Source: a bacterium (GTDB lineage: Bacteria > Cyanobacteriota > Vampirovibrionia > Gastranaerophilales > Gastranaerophilaceae). Taken from it: a stretch of DNA of 46,875 nt. The notes below the pieces were generated by a model that saw nothing but the letters and a program-made list of their open reading frames with translations, ran no database searches and was not told the origin of the DNA. Shown here one piece after another: positions 17,708 to 27,400 of this stretch; the first letter of the stretch is position 1; every line of letters begins with the position of its first letter. The stretch is taken from positions 1-46,875 of the forward strand of contig JAFVDH010000047.1 in assembly GCA_017478515.1 (NCBI GenBank). Reading direction: 5' to 3'. A program made the position numbers and the translations under genes.

Positions 17708-18766
17708 ATGATAAAAAGAAGAAAAACAAAAGAACTATCAATAGGAAATATCAAAATCGGCGGAGATGCACCGATATCTGTTCAATCAATGTGTAACACT
17801 GATACAAGAGACGTTAATTCCACTTTAAATCAAATTAAATCACTTGCAGATGCAGGATGTGAAATTATCAGACTTGCTGTTTTAAATTCGGAAGCAGCCG
17901 ATGCCGTAAAATCAATTGTTTTAAAGTCTCCAATCCCGGTTGTTGCAGATATACACTTTGATTACAGATTGGCAATTCAATGTATAAATAACGGCGTTTC
18001 TGCTTTGCGTTTAAATCCCGGAAATATCGGAAAACGTGAAAATGTCGAAAAAGTTGTAAGATTAGCTAAAGAGCAAAATATTCCTATACGAATAGGAATA
18101 AACGCAGGTTCTCTTGAAAAATCTTTACAGTCAGAAAACATTCCTCTTTCTGAAAAGCTTGTAAAAAGTGCAGAGGGACATATAAAAATACTGGAAGATT
18201 TAAATTTTGATAAAATCAAAGTGTCACTAAAATCTTCTGATGTTTTAACGACAATTGAAGCTTACAAACTGTTTTCGGAAAAATATGACTACCCTCTTCA
18301 TCTGGGTGTTACAGAATCTGGAACGCTAAAAGGAGGACTTGTTAAGTCTTCTGTCGGTATCGGTTCACTATTATCACAGGGTATTGGTGATACTATAAGA
18401 GTTTCGTTAACAGAAGATCCTATTGAAGAAGTTCATGCAGGATATGCCATTTTAAAATCATTGGATTTAAGAAAAAAAGGAGTAAACTTTGTTTCATGTC
18501 CAACATGCGGCAGAACACAAATTGATTTAATAGGTCTTGCAAAAAGTGTAGAAGAAAGATTTAAAAATCTTGATAAATCAATAACAATAGCGACAATGGG
18601 TTGTCCTGTTAACGGCCCCGGAGAGGCTAAGCATGCTGATTTTGGCATTGCTGGGGCAATAGGCGAGGGTTATATTTTTCACAAAGGGGAAATTATAGCA
18701 CGTGTGCCTGAAGCTGAACTTTTGGATAAACTTGAAGAGATTATTAATAATTATCTTGAACAATAA
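17708..18766 (+). CDS. ispG: 4-hydroxy-3-methylbut-2-en-1-yl diphosphate synthase IspG (GcpE)
   Basis: A 4Fe-4S enzyme of the MEP isoprenoid pathway that converts MEcPP to HMBPP. The 352 aa length is normal for the short bacterial form. It shows the TIM-barrel start (IGGDAPISVQSMCNTDTRD), PVVADIHFDYRLA, ALRLNPGNIG, LHLGVTESG, and the C-terminal cluster-binding domain with SCPTCGRTQ and MGCPVNGPGEAKHADFGIAG, which supplies the three cluster cysteines and the conserved Glu. The next enzyme, IspH, is encoded at 40977, so both Fe-S steps of the pathway are in the window but in separate operons. The start is predicted leaderless. Confidence 0.97.
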   Translation: MIKRRKTKELSIGNIKIGGDAPISVQSMCNTDTRDVNSTLNQIKSLADAGCEIIRLAVLNSEAADAVKSIVLKSPIPVVADIHFDYRLAIQCINNGVSALRLNPGNIGKRENVEKVVRLAKEQNIPIRIGINAGSLEKSLQSENIPLSEKLVKSAEGHIKILEDLNFDKIKVSLKSSDVLTTIEAYKLFSEKYDYPLHLGVTESGTLKGGLVKSSVGIGSLLSQGIGDTIRVSLTEDPIEEVHAGYAILKSLDLRKKGVNFVSCPTCGRTQIDLIGLAKSVEERFKNLDKSITIATMGCPVNGPGEAKHADFGIAGAIGEGYIFHKGEIIARVPEAELLDKLEEIINNYLEQ

Positions 18767-18800
18767 CAAAAAATAGGTTATTATATTGTTGAGGAGTTGT

Positions 18801-19124
18801 ATGAAAAAATTTATAACCTTATTATTAATAATTTTCGGGATTTCTGCTCACTCAGTTTATGCTTATACAACACAAGATGAAGTATATTCTGAAGAGGCTA
18901 TGATTAATTACGGTTATTCACCTGACTTTGTTGAAATGTACAATAAAATTCAAGCAAGATCAAACGGCGAACCATATGATTATCGTGCTGCAGAAGACCC
19001 GATATACAAGTATCCTCCGTTCAAATATCTAAAACATATTATCTATTATTTTGACCCGTCATCTGATACAAGTCAATTTTTAAGACATGAAATAAGACCT
19101 TATCCAGGATTTCATGATTACTAA
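18801..19124 (+). CDS. Small secreted protein of unknown function, 107 aa
   Basis: I take the ATG at 18801, not the in-frame TTG at 18786, because GAGGAG lies 4 nt before this ATG and because the signal peptide (MKKFITLLLIIFGISAHSVYA) then begins cleanly. The mature 86 residues are acidic and Tyr/Pro rich, with no cysteines and no recognised domain; the C-terminus reads EIRPYPGFHDY. It lies 34 bp behind ispG on the same strand and may be cotranscribed with it. Its last codon and stop overlap the nuoN stop on the other strand (19121-19124). Confidence 0.75.
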   Translation: MKKFITLLLIIFGISAHSVYAYTTQDEVYSEEAMINYGYSPDFVEMYNKIQARSNGEPYDYRAAEDPIYKYPPFKYLKHIIYYFDPSSDTSQFLRHEIRPYPGFHDY

Positions 19125-20566
19125 ATATTGTATGCAATTATTTTGCATATTTCTATGATTTTGTCGGGCAATATACCAAAAGCGATTGTTGCTATTGCAC
19201 ATATGTAAAGAATTACACTTGCAGATTCAGTTTTGCAAATTACATATCTTTCTTCCTGGTTGTCGTCTTTTACGAACATCAGTTTTGCAATACGAATGTA
19301 ATAATACATTGAAATAACCATAACAATAACAAGCAAAATTAAAAACGGCAGAAATATTAACCCTGACTTAGCAATGGCAGATAAGAGATAAATTTTAGCG
19401 ACAAATCCTGAAGTTAGCGGCATACCGGCAAGCCCCAAAAGTGATACCAAAAATGCGAAGCAGAATGCAGGATTTGTATATGCAAAATTTTTAAATTCAT
19501 ATAATTTATTAGAAAAAGCAGAGTTTTCCAGCAAAATAACGGCTGCAAAGACTCCTAAATTCATAAAAACATACGTTACCAAATAAAAAATAACAGTTGA
19601 AATATTATATACACTTACAAGTGATGCCGCAAAAATCATATATGACGCATTAGCTGAAGAACTTGCGGCCAATAGACGCTTGATATTTCTTTGTCTTATC
19701 GCAATTAAATTTGCCCAAACAGCAGTAATAGATGCAAGTATAAGCAAAATTAAAGGAAATTCAAAGCTATAGCTGAAATTAAACACCAATAGCCGGCAAA
19801 GAATTCCAAAAACTGCTATTTTAGGAACAACAGATAAAAATGCAGCAACAGAGGTTGAAGAGCCCTCATATATATCCAGTATCCAATTTGCAAAAGGGAA
19901 TATAGCAAGTTTAAATAACAAACCTGATGCAATAAACAAAACGGATATTGTATACATCCACTCGGCGGTGTTTTGCAAATAATAGTCATTTATTTCAGTA
20001 AAATTTACAGATGATGTTATTCCGTATAAATAAGAAACGCCAAACAAGAATACAGAAGACGCTACAATATTTGTCAAAAGATACTTAAACGATGCTTCTT
20101 TAGAAAGAGTACCTTTATTGAACGCAATCAAAAAATAACAGGCTACACTTAAAAATTCCATTGAAACAAACATAGTCAGATAATCGTTTACGGAAACCAA
20201 TATCATAGCGGCAAGCACCGCAGACATAAAGACGGCATGAAAATTAAACGCACGATTTCTTCTTGACGCTACAGTTTTTTTGGTTAAAAGCACACATATT
20301 AACGCAGCAATCAGAATAAGAGCCTGCATAAATATAGTATAAGTATTTGACATTATTGAATCGGAAAAAGCATAATAAATTGGCTCAAATTGCACATCAA
20401 ATAGCGAAATAAATGATAATATAATACCTGAAACAGATATCCATTTTGCGATTTTATAAAATTTTATATTATTTTTTACCATTGCAAAAACTGCCTGAAT
20501 GGCAATTATAATAAGCAAAATTATACATGGTATAAATATATTCCAAATATCATAAGTAGAATTCAT
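19121..20566 (-). CDS. nuoN: NADH-quinone oxidoreductase subunit N
   Basis: An antiporter-like membrane subunit of complex I and the last gene of the operon. The 481 aa are almost entirely transmembrane (about 14 helices). Conserved polar helix residues are visible: FVSMEFLSVACYFLIAF carries the key Glu, and LLFKLAIFPFANWILDIYEG carries the Lys plus the broken-helix segment, where FANWILDIYEG stands in for the usual HxWxPDxYEG. The ATG overlaps the nuoM stop as TAATG, so translation is coupled. The stop overlaps the convergent 18801 gene. No terminator is visible after it. Confidence 0.95.
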   Translation of the reverse strand: MNSTYDIWNIFIPCIILLIIIAIQAVFAMVKNNIKFYKIAKWISVSGIILSFISLFDVQFEPIYYAFSDSIMSNTYTIFMQALILIAALICVLLTKKTVASRRNRAFNFHAVFMSAVLAAMILVSVNDYLTMFVSMEFLSVACYFLIAFNKGTLSKEASFKYLLTNIVASSVFLFGVSYLYGITSSVNFTEINDYYLQNTAEWMYTISVLFIASGLLFKLAIFPFANWILDIYEGSSTSVAAFLSVVPKIAVFGILCRLLVFNFSYSFEFPLILLILASITAVWANLIAIRQRNIKRLLAASSSANASYMIFAASLVSVYNISTVIFYLVTYVFMNLGVFAAVILLENSAFSNKLYEFKNFAYTNPAFCFAFLVSLLGLAGMPLTSGFVAKIYLLSAIAKSGLIFLPFLILLVIVMVISMYYYIRIAKLMFVKDDNQEERYVICKTESASVILYICAIATIAFGILPDKIIEICKIIAYNI

Positions 20567-22077
20567 TATATTCCTGCACTTTCAATCATAATGTCAACAA
20601 ACGGTTTAATAATATCAACCAAACTCATAGGGTGAATGCCAAAAAATATAATTACACCCATTATAGAAGTTAAAATAATAAATTCATGGGCAGATATATC
20701 TTTTAAAATTGACCATGAGTCATCGATAATACCAAAAAAAGTTTTATGCAAAAACTTAAACATATAAGCTGTACTTAGAATTAAAACAGACAAAGCACAC
20801 AAAACAACAAGAGGAATATATATAACTGTCTCATATTGAGCGTTAAATGCCCCCCAGAAAGTTAAAAATTCACTTACAAATCCCATTAATAAAGGTACTC
20901 CAACAGCGGCAAAAGAAAATAAAACAGACAGAATCGCTAAATTCGGCATTACAGAGGCCAAACCGCTAATTGCATTTATGTCACGTGTCTTTGTTCTGCC
21001 ATAAATAATTCCGACAATCATAAATAAACCTGCACAAATTAATCCATGCGATACCATATGAAAAATTCCACCAACAGCTCCTTGTTCATTATTTGTACAT
21101 AATCCGAGCATTACTATGCCCATATTGGAAATACTTGAATATGCAATAATCTTTTTAATGTCTTTTTGATTATAAGCACACAAGCCTGCATGAATTATAT
21201 TTATAACAGCTAGGATTATTAAAACAGGTGCAATAATTTTAAATGCATCCGGAAGAAGTAATATATTAAACTTTATAAATCCATATGCACCCATTTTTAA
21301 TAACAACCCCGCAAGCAAAATACTAATCGGTGCAGGGGCATCGCAATGTGCATTAGGAAGCCACGTGTGCAGAGGTACTATTGGAAGTTTAACAAAAAAT
21401 CCAATCATTAATAAAATAGAAATTAAAATTTGAATATTTACAGGAAGTTTATCCACAACGTTAATATCAGCAAACAGAGAAGTCATTTGCTGATTTAAAG
21501 TATCGCTGTAGTAGTTTAACAGTAAAATTCCAATCAACAGAAATAAACTGCCCATAAACGTATAAAGCAAAAATTTCATTGCAGATTTTTGCGAATTGCC
21601 GCTTCCCCATAGGCTGATTAAAAAATACATCGGAATTAATTCCAATTCCCAAAATAAAAAGAACATAAAAATATCTGCTGATGTAAAAACACCGATAACA
21701 GCAGTTTCGAGAGCCAATAATAACCCATAGTACAATTTATGACGTTTTCTAATAACAGTTTTGCTTGCGATTGTAGCCATAAAAAACAAAAATGATGACA
21801 AAACAACCATTACTAATGACAGTCCGTCCATAGCAAAAGCAGTGCGTATGCCAAGTGATTGTATTCCGCTTTGTCCGAATAAGAATAATTCGTCAAAATA
21901 AGAAACATCAGAATTAAAAAATACACAAAAGCACATAGCATATGCAAAATGTAAACCTGCAAAAGTTTTTGCAAAACGTCTTATTATAACTTCATTATCA
22001 CGAAAAATAGGTATAAAAAATAACAACGAAGCTGCAATCGGTGAAAATATCAATAAATTTAATGACAAATTATCCAT
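20566..22077 (-). CDS. nuoM: NADH-quinone oxidoreductase subunit M
   Basis: A 503-aa proton-pumping antiporter-like subunit. Family signatures are FFLFWELELIPMYFLISLWG (essential Glu) and KLPIVPLHTWLPNAHCDAP, plus KIIAYSSISNMGIVMLGL and MVSHGLICAGLF. The ATG at 22075-22077 has GGAGGTG before it and lies 1 nt past the nuoL stop. A TTG five codons upstream would overlap nuoL and bury the Shine-Dalgarno, so I reject it. Confidence 0.96.
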   Translation of the reverse strand: MDNLSLNLLIFSPIAASLLFFIPIFRDNEVIIRRFAKTFAGLHFAYAMCFCVFFNSDVSYFDELFLFGQSGIQSLGIRTAFAMDGLSLVMVVLSSFLFFMATIASKTVIRKRHKLYYGLLLALETAVIGVFTSADIFMFFLFWELELIPMYFLISLWGSGNSQKSAMKFLLYTFMGSLFLLIGILLLNYYSDTLNQQMTSLFADINVVDKLPVNIQILISILLMIGFFVKLPIVPLHTWLPNAHCDAPAPISILLAGLLLKMGAYGFIKFNILLLPDAFKIIAPVLIILAVINIIHAGLCAYNQKDIKKIIAYSSISNMGIVMLGLCTNNEQGAVGGIFHMVSHGLICAGLFMIVGIIYGRTKTRDINAISGLASVMPNLAILSVLFSFAAVGVPLLMGFVSEFLTFWGAFNAQYETVIYIPLVVLCALSVLILSTAYMFKFLHKTFFGIIDDSWSILKDISAHEFIILTSIMGVIIFFGIHPMSLVDIIKPFVDIMIESAGI

Positions 22078-22078
22078 C

Positions 22079-23935
22079 TTACACCTCCGCAAAATATGCT
22101 ACCAATGAGTAAATTAAACAAAATCCTGTTAACAGCATAGCAATAATTACAACCGAGTAACAAATATAGGATTGAACAAGCCCTGTCTGAAATTTTGAAC
22201 TGAACCAAGAATTTAATTTAGCCAAAAATACCGTTAACACAACCACACCGTCAAAAACAACATCATCGACGTAATTAGCAAAGCTGCATAAATTACCATA
22301 TATGTGTTTTACGGCAAAAGTATATATATCATCGATATAAAATCCATTATAAGCTAAATTATACAAAACAGGAATTTTAGGAAGTTTTGGAATTTTTACA
22401 TAACAAATGTACGCAAAAATTACTGCACAAAGTTCAACCGACACAGGAATAATTTCGAATTTTATTTCAGCCATGCGAGGCAAAAAGAACCCTAAAACTA
22501 AAACAACAAAGCAAATAACAATAACCGGTATAAGCATTGCGTAGCTTAAATTTTTAGAAGTATCATTTTTTAATGAACTTTCAAAAACAATAAAATACAT
22601 TCTAAATATGTAAAAAGAAGTCATAAAAGAAATAATCAGCAACACCGCAATAATATAATAGCTATGAGTTTCTAATAAATGGTGAAAAATAAGTGTTTTA
22701 GCCGAAAATCCCGAAAACAATATTCCGCTCAATGCAAAAGCACCAATTAAAAATACAAAAGCTAAAACAGGGATTTTTCTTCGTAAACCTCCAAATATCT
22801 CTAACGATGTTTTTCCTGCATACAATGTCATAATAATTCCAGCACACAAGAAAAGCATTGATTTAATAAAAGCATGAGAGGCCAAATATACCATTCCCCC
22901 GGTCAAAGCCCCGGAACCAAGTGCCATAAACATTATACCCAGTTGAGAAGAAGTTGAATACGCAAGTATTCTTTTTATATCCTTGCAAACAATCGCAAAA
23001 ATTGCAGTAATGACAGCAGTAAAGAGACCTATCGCTAAAATAAAATTCATAACAAAAACTGACTGATAATAAATCGGGTACAATCTGGAAATCAAAAATA
23101 CTCCTGCAGCAACCATAGTAGCAGAATGAATTAAAGCACTAACTGGTGTAGGGCCTTCCATAGCGTCGGCAAGCCAGGTATGTAGAGGAAATTGTGCAGA
23201 TTTTGCAATTGAACCAAATATTAAAAGTATACATAAGATTATAAAAATCGGTTCAGATGTATACGTGAATAAGCATGCAGCCACCCTATCAATAGAACTG
23301 TAAGGAATATCCGCTAAATCCGGTAAGCCCGCAAAATTAAATAGAATAACAGAAGATATGATAATACCTGCCAATAAGCAGCAATCACCTATTCTATTCA
23401 TAACAAAAGCTTTTTTCCCTGCATTGGCAGCCGCAGTTTTTTTATACCAAAATGAAATTAATAAATAACTTGAAGTCCCAACTAATTCCCAGAATATATA
23501 AGTCTGAAAAAGCGTAGGAGAACTAACAAGTCCGCACATAGCAAATGTAAAAAAGTTCATTAACGCAAAAAATCTAATAAATCCGTCATCATTTTTCATG
23601 TAAGAATAAGAATAAATTTGAACAGGCAAAGTAACTGCATAAACAATTAGCAGCATAAACACAGACGTTAAATCTAACAATATCCCTAATTCCATACTAA
23701 AATCATTTACACATAAAAAATTAAATGTATTTTCATAAACATAACCTGAAGATGCCGCAATCAAAGCAAATAAAGGTATAGAAAATATTAAACCAAATAT
23801 CGAAGATAACAATGTTAAGCCAAAAACAATTTTTTTAGACTTTAAAACCCCTGCAAATTTGCCAATAAAAATTAGAACTGAAATCCATAAAGGGAATAAA
23901 ATAATTAAAGATGCGTTTTGAATAAAAAATTCCAT
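22079..23935 (-). CDS. nuoL: NADH-quinone oxidoreductase subunit L
   Basis: The largest antiporter-like subunit, 618 aa with about 16 membrane helices; in complex I it also supplies the long lateral helix. Motifs are FWELVGTSSYLLISFWY, SAQFPLHTWLADAMEGPTPV, SALIHSATMVAAGVFL and DIKRILAYSTSSQLGIMFMA. The conserved catalytic Glu, Lys and His residues expected in these motifs are present. The start overlaps the nuoK stop as TAATG. Confidence 0.97.
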   Translation of the reverse strand: MEFFIQNASLIILFPLWISVLIFIGKFAGVLKSKKIVFGLTLLSSIFGLIFSIPLFALIAASSGYVYENTFNFLCVNDFSMELGILLDLTSVFMLLIVYAVTLPVQIYSYSYMKNDDGFIRFFALMNFFTFAMCGLVSSPTLFQTYIFWELVGTSSYLLISFWYKKTAAANAGKKAFVMNRIGDCCLLAGIIISSVILFNFAGLPDLADIPYSSIDRVAACLFTYTSEPIFIILCILLIFGSIAKSAQFPLHTWLADAMEGPTPVSALIHSATMVAAGVFLISRLYPIYYQSVFVMNFILAIGLFTAVITAIFAIVCKDIKRILAYSTSSQLGIMFMALGSGALTGGMVYLASHAFIKSMLFLCAGIIMTLYAGKTSLEIFGGLRRKIPVLAFVFLIGAFALSGILFSGFSAKTLIFHHLLETHSYYIIAVLLIISFMTSFYIFRMYFIVFESSLKNDTSKNLSYAMLIPVIVICFVVLVLGFFLPRMAEIKFEIIPVSVELCAVIFAYICYVKIPKLPKIPVLYNLAYNGFYIDDIYTFAVKHIYGNLCSFANYVDDVVFDGVVVLTVFLAKLNSWFSSKFQTGLVQSYICYSVVIIAMLLTGFCLIYSLVAYFAEV

Positions 23936-24261
23936 TACCCTTTTAACTCCTTATATTCATTAATATCCACAGATTTTTTATTTTTATACATCAGATAAAA
24001 AATTGCAACGGCAACAGCAAGTTCAACAGCACCAACGGCAACCGTAAATATCGAAAAAATAAATCCTGTTAAATTTACATTGTCAGCAAAAAAAGCGAAT
24101 GCGACAAAATTAATATTCACTGCAGATAATAAAAATTCCGCAGAAATCAGTACTTTTAAAATATTTTTCGATAAAATCACTCCGGCCAATCCAATTGCAA
24201 AAAGCAGTAACGCCAAAATTAAATAATGATATAGAGTTATATTAAAAATCAAATTAGCCAT
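23935..24261 (-). CDS. nuoK: NADH-quinone oxidoreductase subunit K
   Basis: A 108-aa three-helix subunit of the E-channel next to the quinone site. It has the family pattern LFAIGLAGVILSKNILKVLISAEFLL with the conserved membrane Glu in helix 2, and a second Glu in AVGAVELAVAVAIFYLMYKNKKS. AGGGAG precedes the ATG. The first 8 bp overlap the end of nuoJ. Confidence 0.95.
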   Translation of the reverse strand: MANLIFNITLYHYLILALLLFAIGLAGVILSKNILKVLISAEFLLSAVNINFVAFAFFADNVNLTGFIFSIFTVAVGAVELAVAVAIFYLMYKNKKSVDINEYKELKG

Positions 24262-24799
24262 TTCTTTTCTCCCTAAACAGATTTAACGTTGATAATCCGA
24301 CAATCACAATAAAAATAAACAATGCAATCAGTTCAAATGAGAAAAAGAACTTAATATACAAGCCGTTTGAAATAGCATTGAACATTTCATACCTATTGAT
24401 ATTTAATGCAGATTGAGGCGTAAATAGCCAATCAATTACTGATGAAGAAATTAAAAGAATATTGAAAACAGTCAATACAAACAAAACCAAAGAAATAAAA
24501 GCAAGCACAAAACGAGAATCAAATGCCAAATAAACATTCTTTTCATTTTTATAAGAAGTAAACATAATTGCAAACACAAGTAAAATAGGTATTGCAACAC
24601 CATATACGGCAAATTGAATTATAGCATTATATTCGGCATTTAAAATCAAAAATAAAATACCTACTGTGAAAAACACTATTACAGCCAAAATTAAAGAATG
24701 TACAATTCTTTTGGCAAAAATAGCAGCCAATGCCCCAAAAACAATTAAAAAGGCCGATAAATAAAAAATTATACTTATTAAAATCTCAGTACTACTCAC
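24254..24799 (-). CDS. nuoJ: NADH-quinone oxidoreductase subunit J
   Basis: A 181-aa membrane subunit with five predicted helices; the third contains YNAIIQFAVYGVAIPILLVFAIM, matching the conserved NuoJ helix 3 that carries a pi-bulge (usual form: AxxQxxVYxGAIxVLxxF). The start is GTG, overlapping the nuoI stop as TAGTG, with GGAGGAGG before it. Confidence 0.93.
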   Translation of the reverse strand: MSSTEILISIIFYLSAFLIVFGALAAIFAKRIVHSLILAVIVFFTVGILFLILNAEYNAIIQFAVYGVAIPILLVFAIMFTSYKNEKNVYLAFDSRFVLAFISLVLFVLTVFNILLISSSVIDWLFTPQSALNINRYEMFNAISNGLYIKFFFSFELIALFIFIVIVGLSTLNLFREKRNG

Positions 24800-25188
24800 T
24801 AAGCCTCCTCCGCCTTTTTAAAAGTTATAACCAATGATTCCTTACTACTACAAGCAAGTTCAAAATTACTACTTGGCATTATAGCGTTAAAATTGCAATA
24901 ATAGTAACAATTTCCGCAAAAAATACATTTTTTATAATCAATACTGTACTCATTCAACCCATTTTCATCCTTAATTATAGTAATAGCATTCGCAGGACAA
25001 ACTTTTTGACACATACCGCAAGCCTTGCACTTATTTATATCAAATAAGTGCTCACCCCTAAACTTATCATTTAAAAGGGGTTTAACTTCAGGATATTCGA
25101 GTGTAACTCGCTTTTTAAAAGCATGTTTTAAAACTGTTATATGCCCGATTATTATGGCCAAAATAGATTTATATATTTTTTTTATCAC
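24799..25188 (-). CDS. nuoI: NADH-quinone oxidoreductase subunit I (2x 4Fe-4S)
   Basis: A peripheral-arm ferredoxin-like subunit that passes electrons to NuoB. It is 129 aa, shorter than most NuoI (about 160-180). An amphipathic N-terminal part (1-25) precedes two cluster motifs: C54/C57/C60/C64 in CKACGMCQKVCP, and C88/C91/C94/C98 in CIFCGNCYYYC. The second motif is followed by Asn instead of the usual Pro. The GTG start overlaps the nuoH stop as TAGTG, with GGAGGG upstream. Confidence 0.95.
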   Translation of the reverse strand: MIKKIYKSILAIIIGHITVLKHAFKKRVTLEYPEVKPLLNDKFRGEHLFDINKCKACGMCQKVCPANAITIIKDENGLNEYSIDYKKCIFCGNCYYYCNFNAIMPSSNFELACSSKESLVITFKKAEEA

Positions 25189-26291
25189 TATTTCAGCCCT
25201 CCAATCATAACTATATATTTAAATAAACAAATATAAATAAAATTTAAAATAGAAAGCGGAAGTAAAATTCTCCAACTAAATTTTAGCAAATCAGAAGACT
25301 TAAGTCTTGGCAGAACAGCCCTTACCCACATAATTAAGAATACAATCAAGAAAGATTTTATAAAAAACCAAAATGCCTGTTCAAAATAAATGCCAATCTG
25401 TGCAAGAACATTGTTATTAAATATTTTTTCAGAAATATAAAAACCAAAAGGAGATAAAAAGCCGCCAAAAAATAAAGCAGTAATGAATGCCGATGATACA
25501 AATAACATTGCGTACTCGCCCAAAAAGAATAATGCAAATCTCATACCCGAATACTCAGTATTATATCCTGCAACAAGCTCACTTTCAGCCTCAGGTAAGT
25601 CAAAAGGACATCTGTTCAATTCTGCAAGCGACGAAACAAACAAAATAACAAATCCTAAAAAACAAGGAAAAATATACCAACCGCAAACCTGATACATAGA
25701 TGTTTGTGATAAAATAATATCTTTAATATTTAGCGATGAAGCCAAAATACTTACGGACAAAATAACAAACATAATAGGCAGCTCATAAGAAATAACCTGC
25801 ACAGCAGAACGAACTGAACCAATTAATGAATATTTATTATTACTTGAATACCCCGCAAGAATAACTCCAATAACAGGTATAACCGCAATAACAGCAAACA
25901 ATAAAGAAGAAACCGAAATTGAGATAAAATCAAACTCGCTGCTAAAAGGAATTATTCCCCAGCAAACCATAACAGGAACAAAAGCAATTATAGGAGCGAG
26001 AGAAAAAAGAATTCTATCAGTAACATTAGGCTCAATGTTTTCTTTACATAATAACTTAACCGCATCAGCAACAGTCTGAAGAATACCGCAGAAACCGACT
26101 CTGTTTGGGCCTTTTCTTTGAGTAAATAATGCGAGAATTTTTCTTTCAACCAGAACTAAAACCAATACTACCAAAATAAGTGCGGCTGCAACAATGCAGA
26201 AAGGAATTATCGGGAATATGATATACACCACTTCTTTAGGAATACCAAAATTTGCGAAAAAATCAATAAAAATGCTTAATAAATAATTCAT
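25188..26291 (-). CDS. nuoH: NADH-quinone oxidoreductase subunit H
   Basis: A 367-aa membrane subunit that closes the quinone-binding cavity. Signatures are LVLVERKILALFTQRKGPNRVG, the CKENIEP loop region, LAGYSSNNKYSLIGSVRSAVQVISYELP, and the Glu-rich loop DLPEAESELVAGYNTEYSGMRF. Length and helix count are normal. The ATG overlaps the nuoD stop as TAATG. Confidence 0.97.
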   Translation of the reverse strand: MNYLLSIFIDFFANFGIPKEVVYIIFPIIPFCIVAAALILVVLVLVLVERKILALFTQRKGPNRVGFCGILQTVADAVKLLCKENIEPNVTDRILFSLAPIIAFVPVMVCWGIIPFSSEFDFISISVSSLLFAVIAVIPVIGVILAGYSSNNKYSLIGSVRSAVQVISYELPIMFVILSVSILASSLNIKDIILSQTSMYQVCGWYIFPCFLGFVILFVSSLAELNRCPFDLPEAESELVAGYNTEYSGMRFALFFLGEYAMLFVSSAFITALFFGGFLSPFGFYISEKIFNNNVLAQIGIYFEQAFWFFIKSFLIVFLIMWVRAVLPRLKSSDLLKFSWRILLPLSILNFIYICLFKYIVMIGGLK

Positions 26292-27400
26292 TATTTATCA
26301 ACCTCCGGCAAAATAACGTCTAATGAACCAAATATAGCCATCAAATCCGCAAGTTCAGCATTAATCAAGAGTTCAGGCAAAACCTGAACGGCATAATAAG
26401 ACCCTGTTCTCCACTTAACTCTGTATGGATTTTTTCCGCCTGCCATAACGGTACAAGACATAAGTCCTCGTGGAGATTCAACAGATGAAGTATATTCAGC
26501 GTTATCAATATTCAGCATAACAGGTTTTACGGATTTATTTAAAAATTCATCAGAAGAATTTTTAATAAAACTTATACACTGTTCAACAATTTTAAGAGAA
26601 GAATGCAGTTCGAAAATTCTGACTTTATATCTTGAAAAAGCATCACCTGAAATATCAGATGATACATCAAAATTTAACCTGTCATAAACAAGATAAGGAT
26701 TAGATTTTCTAAAATCAAGATTTACGCCGGAAGCCCGCAAATTTGGGCCTGTTATAGAATATTGCAAAGCATTTTTTTTAGTCAAAATACCCTTACTTTT
26801 GCATCTGGATACAAAAATCGGGTTATCAGTAATTATATTTTCATAATCATTAATACATTCTGGCATATCCTCAATGAATACAGAAATTTTATCAATAATA
26901 TCTGAAGGAATATCAAATCTCACACCACCAAATGTAAAATAATTATACATCATCCTTTGCCCCGTAAGAGCCTCAAAAATGTGTAAAATTCTTTCTCTGT
27001 CTCTGAAGCAGTAAAACAATGGAGAAGATGCACCCAAATCAAGCATAAATGTTCCCAACCACAGCAAATGAGACGCAATTCTATTCAATTCCATACACAA
27101 TACACGAATATATTTTGCCTTATCTGGAACATCAATTTCCGCTAAATGTTCAATACAATCGCAGTATGCATAAGAATTAAAAAATCCGCCTAAATAATCA
27201 ATTCTGTCAACTATAGGTAAGTATTGCAAATATGAGCGGTTTTCGGCCATTTTCTCAATGCCCCTATGCAAATAACCGACAACAGGCTTGCAGGATTTAA
27301 TAATTTCACCATCAAGTTCCAAAATTAATCTTAAAACACCATGAGTAGACGGGTGCTGAGGGCCGACATTTATCTCCATAGTTTTAAAGAGATTGGTCAT
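26291..27400 (-). CDS. nuoD: NADH-quinone oxidoreductase subunit D (49 kDa)
   Basis: A catalytic-core subunit at the quinone site, related to the NiFe-hydrogenase large subunit. It has INVGPQHPSTHGVLRL at the N-terminus, then VGYLHRGIEKMAENRSY, DRIDYLGG and SPRGLMSC. I place the start at the ATG at 27398-27400 ([10 protein letters not shown]), a 17-bp overlap with nuoC. An in-frame ATG 33 bp further upstream adds residues absent from homologues, and one at 27379 (MEINVGPQ) is possible but has no ribosome binding site. Protein about 369 aa. Confidence 0.95.
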   Translation of the reverse strand: MTNLFKTMEINVGPQHPSTHGVLRLILELDGEIIKSCKPVVGYLHRGIEKMAENRSYLQYLPIVDRIDYLGGFFNSYAYCDCIEHLAEIDVPDKAKYIRVLCMELNRIASHLLWLGTFMLDLGASSPLFYCFRDRERILHIFEALTGQRMMYNYFTFGGVRFDIPSDIIDKISVFIEDMPECINDYENIITDNPIFVSRCKSKGILTKKNALQYSITGPNLRASGVNLDFRKSNPYLVYDRLNFDVSSDISGDAFSRYKVRIFELHSSLKIVEQCISFIKNSSDEFLNKSVKPVMLNIDNAEYTSSVESPRGLMSCTVMAGGKNPYRVKWRTGSYYAVQVLPELLINAELADLMAIFGSLDVILPEVDK

